Notes: generated by a model not told the origin, from the sequence alone. DNA of 64,000 nt from Arthrobacter sp. V1I9 (GCF_030817075.1 NZ_JAUSYU010000001.1:3844001-3908000), one strand, 5' to 3'; numbered from the stretch's first letter, positions 47,757 to 56,850 are shown. Program-made: numbers and translations.

Positions 47757-49109
47757 ATGCCCCCATTACCTGCCCACGCACCGGCCGCGCCGCCGAAGGG
47801 GCATGCCCGCGAAATCCTCCGGCTGGCTGTTCCGGCTTTTGGTGCGCTCGTCGCCGAACCGCTGTTTTTGCTGGCGGATTCGGCCATCGTGGGTCACCTT
47901 GGCGTCGCCCAGCTGGCGGGAGTGGGATTGGCGTCGGCGGTGCTGCATACAGCCGTCGGCCTGATGGTCTTCCTCGCCTATTCCACTACCCCGGCCGTGG
48001 CCCGCGCCATCGGTGACGGCCAGCTGGGCAAGGCCCTCGCTGCCGGGCGCGACGGCGTCTGGCTGGCACTGCTGCTCGGCGCAGTTCTGGCCGTGGCAGG
48101 CTTCCTGGCCGCCGACCCGCTGATCGGCCTTCTGGGAGCGGAAGGCGAGGTGCGCACTTTCGCCGTCGACTACCTTCGCTGGTCCATGCCGGGGCTGGTG
48201 GCCATGCTGCTCATTTTTGCCGGCACCGGCCTTCTCCGCGGCCTGCAGGACACCCGGACGCCGCTTGTGGTGGCCACCGCCGGGTTTGGCCTCAACATCG
48301 TCCTGAACCTGTGGCTCGTCTACGGTCTGGGCTGGTCGGTTACCGGTTCCGCCGTGGGTACGAGCCTGGCCCAATGGGCCATGGCCGCCGTCTACCTGGT
48401 GATGGTGCAGCGGAATGCCCGGCGCAACGGCGTCAGCCTCCTGCCGAGCTGGCGCGGCATCAGGAGCATGACGCGGGTAGGGTCCTGGCTGATGCTGCGG
48501 ACCCTCAGCCTCCGGGTGGCCATCCTGGCAACGGTTGTTGTGGTCACCGCGCAGGGGCCCGTGAACCTCGCTGCCCATCAACTGGCCATGACCATCTTCT
48601 CGTTCCTGGCCTTCGCTTTGGACGCCCTCGCCATCGCCGCGCAGGCGCTGATCGGCAAGGAGCTTGGTGCCTCGAACCCTGCTAGGGCACGGCTTCTGAC
48701 CGGAACCATGACCCGCTGGGGACTCGGCTTCGGAGCGGTTACCGGGGCGCTGCTCGCCGTTGCCGCGCCCTGGGCCGGCTCACTTTTCACCTCCGATCCC
48801 GAAGTGCACTCGGCCCTGGCCGTGGCGCTGTGGATCCTTGCCGCCGGCCAGCCCATCGCCGGTTATGTTTTTGTCCTGGACGGGGTGTTGATTGGCGCCG
48901 GGGATGCTAAATACCTCGCGCTCGCAGGTGTGGTTAACCTCGCGGTGTACGCGCCGCTGCTGCTCGCCGTGGCCCTGACGGGTGCAGGCGGCGCGGCGGG
49001 CCTTGGCTGGCTGTGGGCAGCCTTCGCCCTCGGTTACATGGCGGCACGCGCCGTCACCTTGGGTGCCCGCGCCCGGTCTGACCGCTGGATGGTGCTCGGT
49101 TCGCCGTAG
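47757..49109 (+). CDS. MATE family efflux transporter (DinF-like)
   Basis: 450 residues with 12 hydrophobic segments. PAFGALVAEPLFLLADSAIVGHLG is the N-terminal MATE signature, and NLAAHQLAMTIFSFLAFALD and AAQALIGKELGA mark the second half. MATE proteins export cationic drugs or metabolites using Na+ or H+. Divergent from doxX; the start is 109 bases upstream of it and shares the operator region. Confidence 0.92.
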   Translation: MPPLPAHAPAAPPKGHAREILRLAVPAFGALVAEPLFLLADSAIVGHLGVAQLAGVGLASAVLHTAVGLMVFLAYSTTPAVARAIGDGQLGKALAAGRDGVWLALLLGAVLAVAGFLAADPLIGLLGAEGEVRTFAVDYLRWSMPGLVAMLLIFAGTGLLRGLQDTRTPLVVATAGFGLNIVLNLWLVYGLGWSVTGSAVGTSLAQWAMAAVYLVMVQRNARRNGVSLLPSWRGIRSMTRVGSWLMLRTLSLRVAILATVVVVTAQGPVNLAAHQLAMTIFSFLAFALDALAIAAQALIGKELGASNPARARLLTGTMTRWGLGFGAVTGALLAVAAPWAGSLFTSDPEVHSALAVALWILAAGQPIAGYVFVLDGVLIGAGDAKYLALAGVVNLAVYAPLLLAVALTGAGGAAGLGWLWAAFALGYMAARAVTLGARARSDRWMVLGSP

Positions 49110-49134
49110 GCCGGGCCCCCACTAAACTGGACCG

Positions 49135-49725
49135 GTGACCCAACCGAAAACTCCCGCCGGCGCTGCTTCCGGAACGGCTCCCACGGCTGAGCTCTGGAAG
49201 CCGGTGCTGCTCCGTTCTGCGGCGGCGCTGGTTTTCGGGGCCGTGACCATTTTCTGGGCGGCGCCCTCCGTAGAGGTTATGGGCTGGTCCGGCGGGCTTT
49301 ACCTGCTGGCAACAGGCCTGCTCCTGATGAGGGGCATTCCCGCGACGGGCTTCCAGCGGGACAGTGCGGTTGGCAAGATGCTTTCCGCCGCCGGTTCCGT
49401 GCTGGCCGGTGCCGGGTTCGCGCTGGTAGTGCTGCACGGGGACCTGCTGTTCGGTGTGATTGCCGCCCTCGGCCTGGGCGTAGCGGGGGCCCTCGAGCTG
49501 ACCTGCGGGCTGAGATCCCGGGGCCAGCACGTGTTAGCCCGGGACTGGATCGCGTCGGGGCTCATTGGCCTAGGTACCGCCGTCATCCTGCCCTTTTTTA
49601 TCAGCCTCGGCGCGCATGCGCTGCTGGGCGTTGCCGGCGGCGGGGCCATCATCTCCGGCGTGCTCTGGGCCCTTGCCGGGCTGACCATTCGGCACGATGC
49701 CCGCAGTGAAGCGGGGAACCCGTAA
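49135..49725 (+). CDS. polytopic membrane protein of unknown function
   Basis: 196 residues from GTG 49135. A short cytoplasmic tail (to about 25) is followed by about six hydrophobic segments (AALVFGAVTIFWAAPSVEV onward) and ends HDARSEAGNP. No family I can name with confidence; it resembles small DUF308-type membrane proteins in its short repeated helices. Begins 25 bases after the MATE stop, so may be co-transcribed with it. Confidence 0.7.
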   Translation: MTQPKTPAGAASGTAPTAELWKPVLLRSAAALVFGAVTIFWAAPSVEVMGWSGGLYLLATGLLLMRGIPATGFQRDSAVGKMLSAAGSVLAGAGFALVVLHGDLLFGVIAALGLGVAGALELTCGLRSRGQHVLARDWIASGLIGLGTAVILPFFISLGAHALLGVAGGGAIISGVLWALAGLTIRHDARSEAGNP

Positions 49726-49829
49726 ACTAGGAGGGTGTCCGGTTCTACTTCTCGTAGAAAATAGCCGGGCGGACTACCGAAAGACATTGACCCAGGCGGC
49801 CCCCGCACCGCCTGCAGGGAGGAATCACC

Positions 49830-50186
49830 GTGGCAGACCAGCAACCAGGACATCCGCGCAAGATGCGGACCTCGGTGAGGGGCCCGCTGATGTTCTCCGC
49901 GTTTTGGGCCATAGTTGCCTTCGTCGCCGTCGTGATTTTCGCCTCCGGCGGCAGCGCACGGGCCCCCCGCTTCGATCTGGCCTTCACCGCTGCCGGCATT
50001 GCGTTCATTGTCACCCTGGTGATTGCCGCAATGCTCTCAATGAGCCACAAGGACAATGCTGATTACCTGGGCAAGGGATCCGGCGTGAACCTCAGCTCAG
50101 CACCCAAGCAATCCCACGGGTTTGGATCTCCACGCCCGCAGGACCCGGGTGCCCCTGACGAGCCAGACACTCCGGGCTCCCGCTAG
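49830..50186 (+). CDS. small membrane protein, two spans
   Basis: 118 residues from GTG 49830 with GGGAGGAATCACC upstream. Two hydrophobic segments (about 23-40 and 49-68) followed by a hydrophilic tail with HKDNADYLGKGSGVNLSS and a Pro/Asp-rich end. No known family recognised. It ends 7 bases before the convergent CGNR gene stop. Confidence 0.75.
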   Translation: MADQQPGHPRKMRTSVRGPLMFSAFWAIVAFVAVVIFASGGSARAPRFDLAFTAAGIAFIVTLVIAAMLSMSHKDNADYLGKGSGVNLSSAPKQSHGFGSPRPQDPGAPDEPDTPGSR

Positions 50187-50193
50187 TCTTCTG

Positions 50194-50739
50194 CTAGCCG
50201 GTTGCCGCCTGGCGTGCCCGGTAGGCTGCCACGTGCGCACGGTTGGCGCAGTTCCCCGTATCGCAGTACCGCTTTGACCGGTTCCTGCTGAGGTCCAGCA
50301 CCGCAGCGTCGCAGTCCTCCGACTCACAGATACGCAGCCGGTCCATCTCCTTGCCGCGGATCACGTCCGCCAAAGCCATGGCCGCTTCCGTGCTCATCCG
50401 GTCCACCAGCGGGGCTTCGTGAGTGGTGGCGTGCAGGTGCCAGTCCCAGCGATCGTGCTTCACCAGTTGAGGCAGGGCCCGGGCCTCCCGCAGCAGGCGG
50501 TTCACCGTCTCCACGGCAGCATCTTCGTCCGCGGTCCACACCGCCCAGAGCTGTTGGCGCAGTTGGCGCACGCTGGCCAGTTCGTCCTCATCCCGGGTCC
50601 GCGAACCGGTAAATCCTTCAGCTGCCAGGAAGCTGTCCAAATCCGCTGCCGATCCAAGCCCTTCGCTTCCATTGGCTGCTGAATTGACCAGGTGGACCAC
50701 GGTCCGCAGAGCCACCTCAGTGTCAGGGGCAAAAACCAT
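50194..50739 (-). CDS. CGNR zinc-finger/ABATE domain regulator
   Basis: 181 residues. The N-terminal ABATE-type domain is followed by a zinc-binding CGNR-like finger (CESEDCDAAVLDLSRNRSKR, YCDTGNCANRAHVAAYR) with four cysteines. Such proteins are thought to be stress-responsive transcription regulators. AAGGAG precedes the ATG. Divergent from the EamA gene by 70 bases, which suggests it controls that transporter. Confidence 0.85.
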   Translation of the reverse strand: MVFAPDTEVALRTVVHLVNSAANGSEGLGSAADLDSFLAAEGFTGSRTRDEDELASVRQLRQQLWAVWTADEDAAVETVNRLLREARALPQLVKHDRWDWHLHATTHEAPLVDRMSTEAAMALADVIRGKEMDRLRICESEDCDAAVLDLSRNRSKRYCDTGNCANRAHVAAYRARQAATG

Positions 50740-50809
50740 TTTGACTCCTTACGGTGCTTCCCGTACTGTCATGACCATCACCCCACTTTACTCCTGACAG
50801 GAGGCAACG

Positions 50810-51853
50810 ATGTCTGCCGTGAGCAACCGCACCCCCAACCTGAGGGTGCCCCCAGGCAAGCGCAGCTTCCTGGCCTCCGGCCTCGGCATCGCGCTGTTCT
50901 CGTCCGCAGTGTTTGGCCTCTCCGGATCGTTCGCCAAGGCCTTGCTGGAAACGGGGTGGTCTCCCGGGGCTGCCGTCACTGCCCGGCTCACCGGCGCTGC
51001 CCTGATTCTCGCTGTCCCCGCGGTTCCCGCCCTGCGCGGCCGCTGGCACCAGCTCCGGGACAACTGGCTGACCATTCTGCTTTTCGGACTGATCGGCGTC
51101 GCCGCCTGCCAGCTGTTCTACTTCAACGCCGTGGCCAGGCTTTCGGTAGGCGTGGCGCTCCTGCTCGAGTACCTGGCGCCGGTGATCATCGTGCTGTGGC
51201 TGTGGGCGGCCAGCCGGAAGCGGCCGCGGGTGCTGACCTTCGCCGGAACGCTGCTTTCCCTCGCCGGCCTGGTCCTGGTCCTTGACCTCACGGGTGCGGT
51301 CAGGATTGACCTGGTAGGTGTTTTCTGGGGCATGGCCGCAGCAGTTTGCCTCGCCGTCTATTTCTTCATCACCGCGAAGGAGAACGACTCCCTTCCACCC
51401 ATCGTCCTGGCCTCCGGCGGACTTCTGGTGGGGGCTGCCATCATGTGGCTGGCGGCGGCAACCGGCCTGCTGCCCATGGCCTTCAGCACGGCCGACACCA
51501 AGCTGGGCCCGTGGGTCACTCCGTGGTGGGTTTCGCTGGCCGGCCTGGTCATCCTGGCCACGGTGCTGGCCTACGTCTCCGGCATTGTGGCCGCCCGTGC
51601 TCTCGGCTCCAAGGTGGCGTCCTTCGTGTCGCTGACCGAGGTCCTGTTCGCCGTGGTGTGGGCCTGGCTGCTGCTGGGCGAACTCCCCGGCGCCATCCAG
51701 CTCCTCGGCGGCGTGCTGATCGTGGGAGGCGTCATCCTCGTCCGGCTCGACGAGCTGCGGCGCCCGGCAGTCCTGCCCGCCGGAGGGGCCATGGAGGCAC
51801 CCAGGGCGGCGTCCCCGCTGGAACACGCGAACGACGTCGAACCTGTCCCTTAG
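50810..51853 (+). CDS. EamA family transporter (RhtA-like)
   Basis: 347 residues, ten hydrophobic segments in two EamA repeats: first LFSSAVFGLSGSFAKALLE, second GVFWGMAAAVCLAVYFFITA. LTEVLFAVVWAWLLLGELPG is the typical end of the second repeat. Likely exports amino acids or other metabolites. A hydrophilic tail of about 45 residues follows. GACAGGAGGCAACG precedes the ATG. Confidence 0.88.
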   Translation: MSAVSNRTPNLRVPPGKRSFLASGLGIALFSSAVFGLSGSFAKALLETGWSPGAAVTARLTGAALILAVPAVPALRGRWHQLRDNWLTILLFGLIGVAACQLFYFNAVARLSVGVALLLEYLAPVIIVLWLWAASRKRPRVLTFAGTLLSLAGLVLVLDLTGAVRIDLVGVFWGMAAAVCLAVYFFITAKENDSLPPIVLASGGLLVGAAIMWLAAATGLLPMAFSTADTKLGPWVTPWWVSLAGLVILATVLAYVSGIVAARALGSKVASFVSLTEVLFAVVWAWLLLGELPGAIQLLGGVLIVGGVILVRLDELRRPAVLPAGGAMEAPRAASPLEHANDVEPVP

Positions 51854-51994
51854 GCGCGGAGGCCGCCGGCTTCCTTGCGTGCTTCCGCCACCTTGGTGAG
51901 CATGGTGGTGCGCGTTCCGGAGTATTCATTGCGGGGCCCCTAAACCCGTAGCGGAGGGGTCGATCCCAGGCGGTTCAGAGCCTAGCATGGCTGT

Positions 51995-52267
51995 ATGTGC
52001 CGGAATATCCGAACCCTTCACAACTTCGAACCCCACGCCACGTCCGAGGAAGTGCACGCCGCAGCGCTGCAGTACGTGCGCAAGGTCAGCGGAAGCACCA
52101 AGCCTTCCAAGGCCAACGAGGAAGCCTTCGAGGAAGCGGTCCACGAGATCGCCCACATCACCCAGCACCTTCTGGATGCGCTGGTGACGCAGGCGCCACC
52201 CAAGGACCGGGACGCCGAGGCCGCCAAGGCGCGGGCACGGGCAGCCCTGAGGTATGGGGCTGCCTGA
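51995..52267 (+). CDS. DUF2277 family protein
   Basis: 90 residues. MCRNIRTLHNFEPHATSEEV is the invariant start of DUF2277, followed by AALQYVRKVSG and a helical body (EEAVHEIAHITQHLLDAL). Function unknown. It is convergent with copA, 8 bases between stops. Confidence 0.9.
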   Translation: MCRNIRTLHNFEPHATSEEVHAAALQYVRKVSGSTKPSKANEEAFEEAVHEIAHITQHLLDALVTQAPPKDRDAEAAKARARAALRYGAA

Positions 52268-52275
52268 CGCCAGCC

Positions 52276-54546
52276 TTAGCCCTGCTTCCCGAAACTCCGC
52301 AGGCGCAGTGAGTTGGCCACCACCAGGACGGAACTGGCTGCCATTGCGGCGCCGGCGATCATCGGGTTGAGCAGTCCCAGGGCCGCCACCGGGATGCCCA
52401 CCGCGTTATAGAAGAACGCCCAAAACAGGTTGGTTTTGATGGTGGCCAGGGTCCTGCGGGACAGCGCGATGGCCTGGACCACCTGCGAGAGGTCGTTTCC
52501 CATTACGGTGAGGTCGGCCGCCTCGATGGCCACATCAGTGCCGGACCCCATGGCGATCCCGAGGTCAGCCTGGGCCAGCGCTGCGGCATCATTGACGCCG
52601 TCCCCGGCCATGGCCACGGTCTCGCCGCGGGACTGCAGTGTGCGCACCACCTCCACCTTGCCTTCGGGCAGGACCCCCGCATAGACGTCTGCGGAATCAA
52701 TGCCGACGGCGGCAGCCACCTGGGCGGCGACGGCGGCGTTGTCCCCGGTCAAGAGGATGGGCCGCAAACCCAGGGACTTCATCCGGCCGACGGCGGCTGC
52801 CGAGCCGTCCTTGATGGTGTCCCGCAGGTTGATGATGCCGGCAGCAGTACCATCCACGGCAACCCAGATGGCTGTGGCGCCTGCTGCTTCCGCCGCTGCC
52901 AGCAGCTTCAGCTGCCCGGGAGCCAAGGTGATGCCGTTTTCCTCAAGCCAGCCGCTGCGTCCGGCGGTTATCTGCCTGCCCTCGACGGTTCCGGCGACTC
53001 CGCCGCCCGGCGCGGAACGGAAGGCCTGCACCGATGGCAAGCGCCCGCCGTCGGAATCTGATTGAGTGGCTGTCCCCGCCTGCTGGGCCAATGCCGCGGC
53101 GGCGATGGCCCGGGCGATAGGGTGCTCGGAAGCCGCTTCCACCGACCCGGCCAGCCTCAACACCTCACGCTCCTCAAACCCTTCAAAGGCAAGGGTGGTG
53201 TGCACGGCGAGCAGTCCGGTGGTGACGGTCCCGGTTTTGTCCAGCAGGATGGTGTCCACCGTGCGGGTGTCCTCCAGGACCTGCGGGCCCTTGATGAGGA
53301 TGCCCAGTTGGGCGCCCCGCCCGGTGCCCGTGAGCAGGCCGACGGGAGTCGCCAGCCCCAGCGCACACGGGCAGGCAATCACCAGGACGGCGACGGCGGC
53401 AATGAAGGCCGATCGCAGCCCTCCTTCTTCCACGCCCGCGAAGAGCAGCCAAAGCACAAACGTGAGTGCGGCAATCACCAGGACTACGGGAACGAACACG
53501 GCGCTGATGCGGTCTGCGAGGCGGGCGATGGGAGCCTTGCCCGTCTGGGCCTGGGACACCAGCCGCGCCATCTGCGCGAGCGTGGTCTCGGAGCCCACAC
53601 GGGTGGCCCGGACCAGCAACCGGCCGGAAGCGTTGATGGTTGCGCCGGTGACCCGGCTGTCCGGGCCCACCTCCACGGGTACCGATTCTCCGGTGACCAG
53701 GGAGGCGTCCACTGCCGAGGTCCCCTCAATCACCACGCCATCAGTGGCAATCTTCTCGCCCGGCCGGATCACCAGGACGTCGCCCACCTGCAGCCGGCCG
53801 GCGGGGACCCTGTGTTCCGTTCCGTCGTTGAGAACGGTGGCGTCCTTGGCGCCGAGGCTGAGGAGGGCGTGCAGGGCGTCGCCGGCCTTTTGCTTGGCGT
53901 TGGCTTCAAGGTAGCGGCCCAGGAGCAGGAAAGTGGTGACGACGGCCGCAACCTCAAAATAGAGGCCGCCCTGCTCCATCCCCTCCATGCCGGGGTGCTG
54001 GGTCAGCAGGGGATCCGCAAACAGCTGCCAGGCCGAGAACAGGTACGCTGCGACAACGCCGATCGACACCAGGGTGTCCATGGTGGAGGCGAAGTGGCGG
54101 GCGTTGATGGCGGCGGCACGGTGGAACGGCCACGCTGCCCACGTCACCACAGGCAGTGCCAACACGGCCGCAGCCCAGCCCCACTGCGGGAACTGGAACG
54201 CGGGGACCATGGAAATCAGGAACACCGGCACCGTGAGGGCAGCAGCCAGGATCAGGCGGGGGCGGAGCCGGCCGGGTGAATGCTCGGTCTCCGCTGCCGG
54301 AGTGGGTTGGCGGACGGTTGCTTTATAACCGGCGGCATTAACCGTATTCAGCAACTGTTCGTCCGTGATGGCCGCCGGGACTGTTACGTGGGCGGATTCC
54401 AAGGGCAGGTTGACCAGGGCCTGGACGCCGTGGAGCTTTCCGAGCTTCTTTTCCACCCGGTTGACGCAGGAGGCGCAGGTCATGCCCTCGATGTCGAGTT
54501 CCACCACCCGGGTTTTGGGTTGGTGGAGAAGTTCGTGGCTGCTCAT
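52276..54546 (-). CDS. copA: copper-translocating P1B-type ATPase
   Basis: 756 residues. One N-terminal metal-binding domain with GMTCASC (21-27), eight membrane segments, the transport motif CPC at 392-394, phosphorylation DKTGT with D436, and GDGVND near the C-terminus. It exports Cu(I) from the cytoplasm using ATP. Preceded in the operon by copZ (26 bases) and csoR. Confidence 0.95.
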   Translation of the reverse strand: MSSHELLHQPKTRVVELDIEGMTCASCVNRVEKKLGKLHGVQALVNLPLESAHVTVPAAITDEQLLNTVNAAGYKATVRQPTPAAETEHSPGRLRPRLILAAALTVPVFLISMVPAFQFPQWGWAAAVLALPVVTWAAWPFHRAAAINARHFASTMDTLVSIGVVAAYLFSAWQLFADPLLTQHPGMEGMEQGGLYFEVAAVVTTFLLLGRYLEANAKQKAGDALHALLSLGAKDATVLNDGTEHRVPAGRLQVGDVLVIRPGEKIATDGVVIEGTSAVDASLVTGESVPVEVGPDSRVTGATINASGRLLVRATRVGSETTLAQMARLVSQAQTGKAPIARLADRISAVFVPVVLVIAALTFVLWLLFAGVEEGGLRSAFIAAVAVLVIACPCALGLATPVGLLTGTGRGAQLGILIKGPQVLEDTRTVDTILLDKTGTVTTGLLAVHTTLAFEGFEEREVLRLAGSVEAASEHPIARAIAAAALAQQAGTATQSDSDGGRLPSVQAFRSAPGGGVAGTVEGRQITAGRSGWLEENGITLAPGQLKLLAAAEAAGATAIWVAVDGTAAGIINLRDTIKDGSAAAVGRMKSLGLRPILLTGDNAAVAAQVAAAVGIDSADVYAGVLPEGKVEVVRTLQSRGETVAMAGDGVNDAAALAQADLGIAMGSGTDVAIEAADLTVMGNDLSQVVQAIALSRRTLATIKTNLFWAFFYNAVGIPVAALGLLNPMIAGAAMAASSVLVVANSLRLRSFGKQG

Positions 54547-54572
54547 GCGGCTCCTCGAGTCAGTGGTCGTGT

Positions 54573-54812
54573 TTACGCTTCGTTGGCGACGACCAGATAG
54601 CCCGCCTCTGCAACGGCCTCGCCGATCTCGGACGGTGACAGTTCGTTGCTGGAGGTGATGGTGACTGTGGAGATACCGCCGGCGTTCAGTTCGACGTCCA
54701 CTGCCTCTACGCCTGCGAGGGCCTCAAGTTCTTCGCTGACGGCCGAGACGCAGTGCCCGCAGGTCATTCCGGAAACGCTGACAGTGGTGGTGGTAGGGGA
54801 AATGGTGCTCAT
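54573..54812 (-). CDS. copZ: copper chaperone CopZ-like
   Basis: 79 residues with GMTCGHC (15-21), a heavy-metal-associated ferredoxin-like fold. It would pass Cu(I) to CopA's N-terminal domain. AAGGAGCAGCACATG-type ribosome site upstream. Genes: csoR, copZ, copA, all minus strand. Confidence 0.92.
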   Translation of the reverse strand: MSTISPTTTTVSVSGMTCGHCVSAVSEELEALAGVEAVDVELNAGGISTVTITSSNELSPSEIGEAVAEAGYLVVANEA

Positions 54813-54881
54813 GTGCTGCTCCTTGTTGGGTGGGACGGCGTTGTTGGGGAAAGTTCTGGATGCGTCGAAGGCAGGCAGTTG

Positions 54882-55223
54882 TTACCGGAGGAGCCGGCCG
54901 ATCGCGTCAGCGGCTTCCTTGACTTTGGCATCGATGGCTTCTGCGCGAAGTGCAGGGTCAGGTTCGGAGGCGGCACCCACTACGCAGTGGCCAATGTGCT
55001 CCTCAACGAGTCCCAGGCTGACGGCGTGCAATGCCTTGGTGACAGCGGAGACCTGGGTGAGGATATCGATGCAGTACTTGTCCTCATCCACCATGCGTGC
55101 GATGCCCCGCACCTGGCCTTCGATGCGCTTGAGCCGGCGGAGGTAGGCATCCTTGTTCCCGGTGTACCCGTGCTCCGGCTGGTCGATGGGGGTTCCCGTA
55201 ACAGCTTCATCCGTTGCGCTCAT
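54882..55223 (-). CDS. csoR: copper-sensing repressor CsoR
   Basis: 113 residues, all helical. The Cu(I) ligands are C51 (KYCIDIL), H76 and C80 (EEHIGHC), with spacings 25 and 4 identical to CsoR of M. tuberculosis (C36, H61, C65). RLKRIEGQVRGIARMV is the DNA-facing helix. It would bind the two palindromes upstream (55234-55276) and release on Cu(I), inducing copZ-copA. Confidence 0.95.
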   Translation of the reverse strand: MSATDEAVTGTPIDQPEHGYTGNKDAYLRRLKRIEGQVRGIARMVDEDKYCIDILTQVSAVTKALHAVSLGLVEEHIGHCVVGAASEPDPALRAEAIDAKVKEAADAIGRLLR

Positions 55224-55233
55224 GCCTTCACCC

Positions 55234-55252
55234 TATACCCCGCGGGGGTATA
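55234..55252. promoter_or_regulatory. CsoR operator 1
   Basis: TATACCCC and GGGGTATA around GCG, a CsoR-type palindrome 11 bases upstream of csoR. Confidence 0.85.
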
Positions 55253-55259
55253 AGCGCAA

Positions 55260-55276
55260 GTACCCCCTGGGGGTAC
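55260..55276. promoter_or_regulatory. CsoR operator 2
   Basis: GTACCCCC and GGGGGTAC around a central T, a second CsoR-type palindrome about 26 bp from the first, spacing that places both on nearly the same helix face. Confidence 0.8.
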
Positions 55277-55288
55277 CTGCAACCACCG

Positions 55289-55336
55289 CAAGCTGAGAAC
55301 TTTGGGCACAAACAAGCTGAGAACTTTGGGCACAAA
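55289..55336. repeat. perfect 24-bp tandem direct repeat
   Basis: A 24-base unit starting CAAGCTGAGAACTTTGGG occurs twice head-to-tail (55289-55312, 55313-55336) without a mismatch, between the csoR operators and the usp terminator. No open frame uses it. Confidence 0.95.
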
Positions 55337-55339
55337 AAA

Positions 55340-55378
55340 GCTCCGGAGTGCGTTATTGGGGGATACGCACTCCGGAGC
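55340..55378 (-). terminator. rho-independent terminator of the usp gene
   Basis: A perfect 13-bp inverted repeat GCTCCGGAGTGCG (55340-55352) with its complement (55366-55378) and a 13-base loop. On the minus strand a T-run follows from the AAAAAA at 55334-55339. It lies 154 bases downstream of the universal stress gene. Confidence 0.85.
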
Positions 55379-55531
55379 AGCTCTTGGGCAAGGCCAGCCT
55401 CCACACTGCTGGGATTGGCCTGCTCACATCAGCTTACGGGCTGGTAGCCCGGTCCGCCAGCGCCCGGAATAACTACTTTCGCTTTACTTTCTTCCCCGTG
55501 ATTTCTGCGCCAACGGGAGGGCTTCGGAAGG

Positions 55532-56050
55532 TCAGGATCGGTCCTCGTGGGCTGCCATCCGGTAGGGGACGATGAGGACAGGCCTGCTCTGGTGATGCGT
55601 GAGCCAGGCACCCACCGACCCGCTGAGTGCTTCCGCAAGGCGATGCGAGAAGCCCCGCTCGGAAGTTCCCACGATGATCATCGGCGCGTTGGATTCCGCT
55701 GCGAGCTGGGCCAGGGCGCGGGCCGGATCCCCTGTGAGCGTTTGCAGGGTCCATTCCGCCGCCGCGGTTCCGGGCGGCACCTGGGCCACCGCGGCCTCTA
55801 TCGCAATCTTAAGCTCCAACGTCACGCCGCCGATGTTCCCCGCGTCGGCGTCCGGGTGCAGGGAGAGTCTGTGGGCGGACCTCGCCGGGTCCCATTCCAC
55901 AAGGTAGCTGGCCTCATCCACGTAAGCGCAGAGCAAGCGGGTCCCCAGCCGTGCGGCGAGGTTGGCGGCGGTTTGCAGGACCTCTGGATGCTGGTTGGGG
56001 GCCACGCCTACCAGCAGGGGTGAGGTGCCGCGGATGTGTTCTGACGACAT
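55532..56050 (-). CDS. universal stress protein
   Basis: 172 residues of UspA fold. LLVGVAPNQHPEV at the start; the ATP-binding motif G-2X-G-9X-G-S is present as GTSERGFSHRLAEALSGS near the C-terminus, then RPVLIVPYR. It is a cytosolic nucleotide-binding stress protein. 56 bases from the sortase gene, same strand. Confidence 0.92.
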   Translation of the reverse strand: MSSEHIRGTSPLLVGVAPNQHPEVLQTAANLAARLGTRLLCAYVDEASYLVEWDPARSAHRLSLHPDADAGNIGGVTLELKIAIEAAVAQVPPGTAAAEWTLQTLTGDPARALAQLAAESNAPMIIVGTSERGFSHRLAEALSGSVGAWLTHHQSRPVLIVPYRMAAHEDRS

Positions 56051-56106
56051 AGCTTATTCTCAGCCCGCCCGCACCCTCTTGAACAGCGCCGGTCCGCTAA
56101 GGAGGA

Positions 56107-56850
56107 TCAGGATCTGGCAGGCGAAGCGGTCACCACCACGTTTTTGCCCCAGGGATCTTCGGTATAGCAGCTGATCAGGACCAGCCGGTTGGGCACTATG
56201 TCCCAGATGGGGCTGTCTTTCAGGCCGGACTTCAGGTACGTGGTGACGCTGTCCACCCGATACGGAATGGTGCCAGCGGAGGTGTCCACCTCGAACAGGT
56301 CGCCCACGGTGGCGGCTGAGCTCAGATGGTTGAAAGGTGCGTCTGCGCCTTCCCAGCTGTGGCCGATGACATAAGTGGTGTTGACGGAGCCGTTTCCCGG
56401 GGTGCCGAACGGGGTCAGCCAGTAGCCGTCCTTAGTGGCCGGGGGTACGATCGTTTGGCTGCTCCGTGCGCTGGAGTCCAGTTCAAGCGCATGCACCGGA
56501 ACGTCGAACGCGGCGGCCGTGTAGCGGATGCGCACCGGAGCCGATGCTGCCGGCAGGACAGGAGCCGGCGCCTGCCGAACAGTGGAATCGGCGGGAGCTG
56601 GCGTTACTCCTGCCGGTATCCCCGTGACGGCCGTGGGCTCGGGTTCCGTGGAGCTGCCGGCGGCGGGATGCGAGGCAGCGGCTGTCCCCCCAACGCCGGG
56701 GGACAATCCAGCCGGTTGGAACAAGGGGGCGCCGAAAGTGATGGATAAAAAGGCCAGGATGCCGCACAGGAGAATGACCAGGTCGCCACGGTTCCAGCCC
56801 CTCCACCCGCGTGCCTTCGCGGCTGCGTGCCTGCTGCGTTCCTTGGACAT
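56107..56850 (-). CDS. sortase (class E/F-like)
   Basis: 247 residues from ATG 56850 behind GAGGAG. A single N-terminal membrane anchor (about 22-42) precedes a Ser/Pro/Ala-rich spacer and the sortase domain: H164 in YVIGHSW and C228 in LVLISCYTED. Where sortases usually have arginine, the sequence shows WGKNVVV (K236), so the third catalytic residue may be replaced. Sortases link surface proteins to the wall or process pilins. Upstream on the same strand lies the likely substrate gene. Confidence 0.88.
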   Translation of the reverse strand: MSKERSRHAAAKARGWRGWNRGDLVILLCGILAFLSITFGAPLFQPAGLSPGVGGTAAASHPAAGSSTEPEPTAVTGIPAGVTPAPADSTVRQAPAPVLPAASAPVRIRYTAAAFDVPVHALELDSSARSSQTIVPPATKDGYWLTPFGTPGNGSVNTTYVIGHSWEGADAPFNHLSSAATVGDLFEVDTSAGTIPYRVDSVTTYLKSGLKDSPIWDIVPNRLVLISCYTEDPWGKNVVVTASPARS

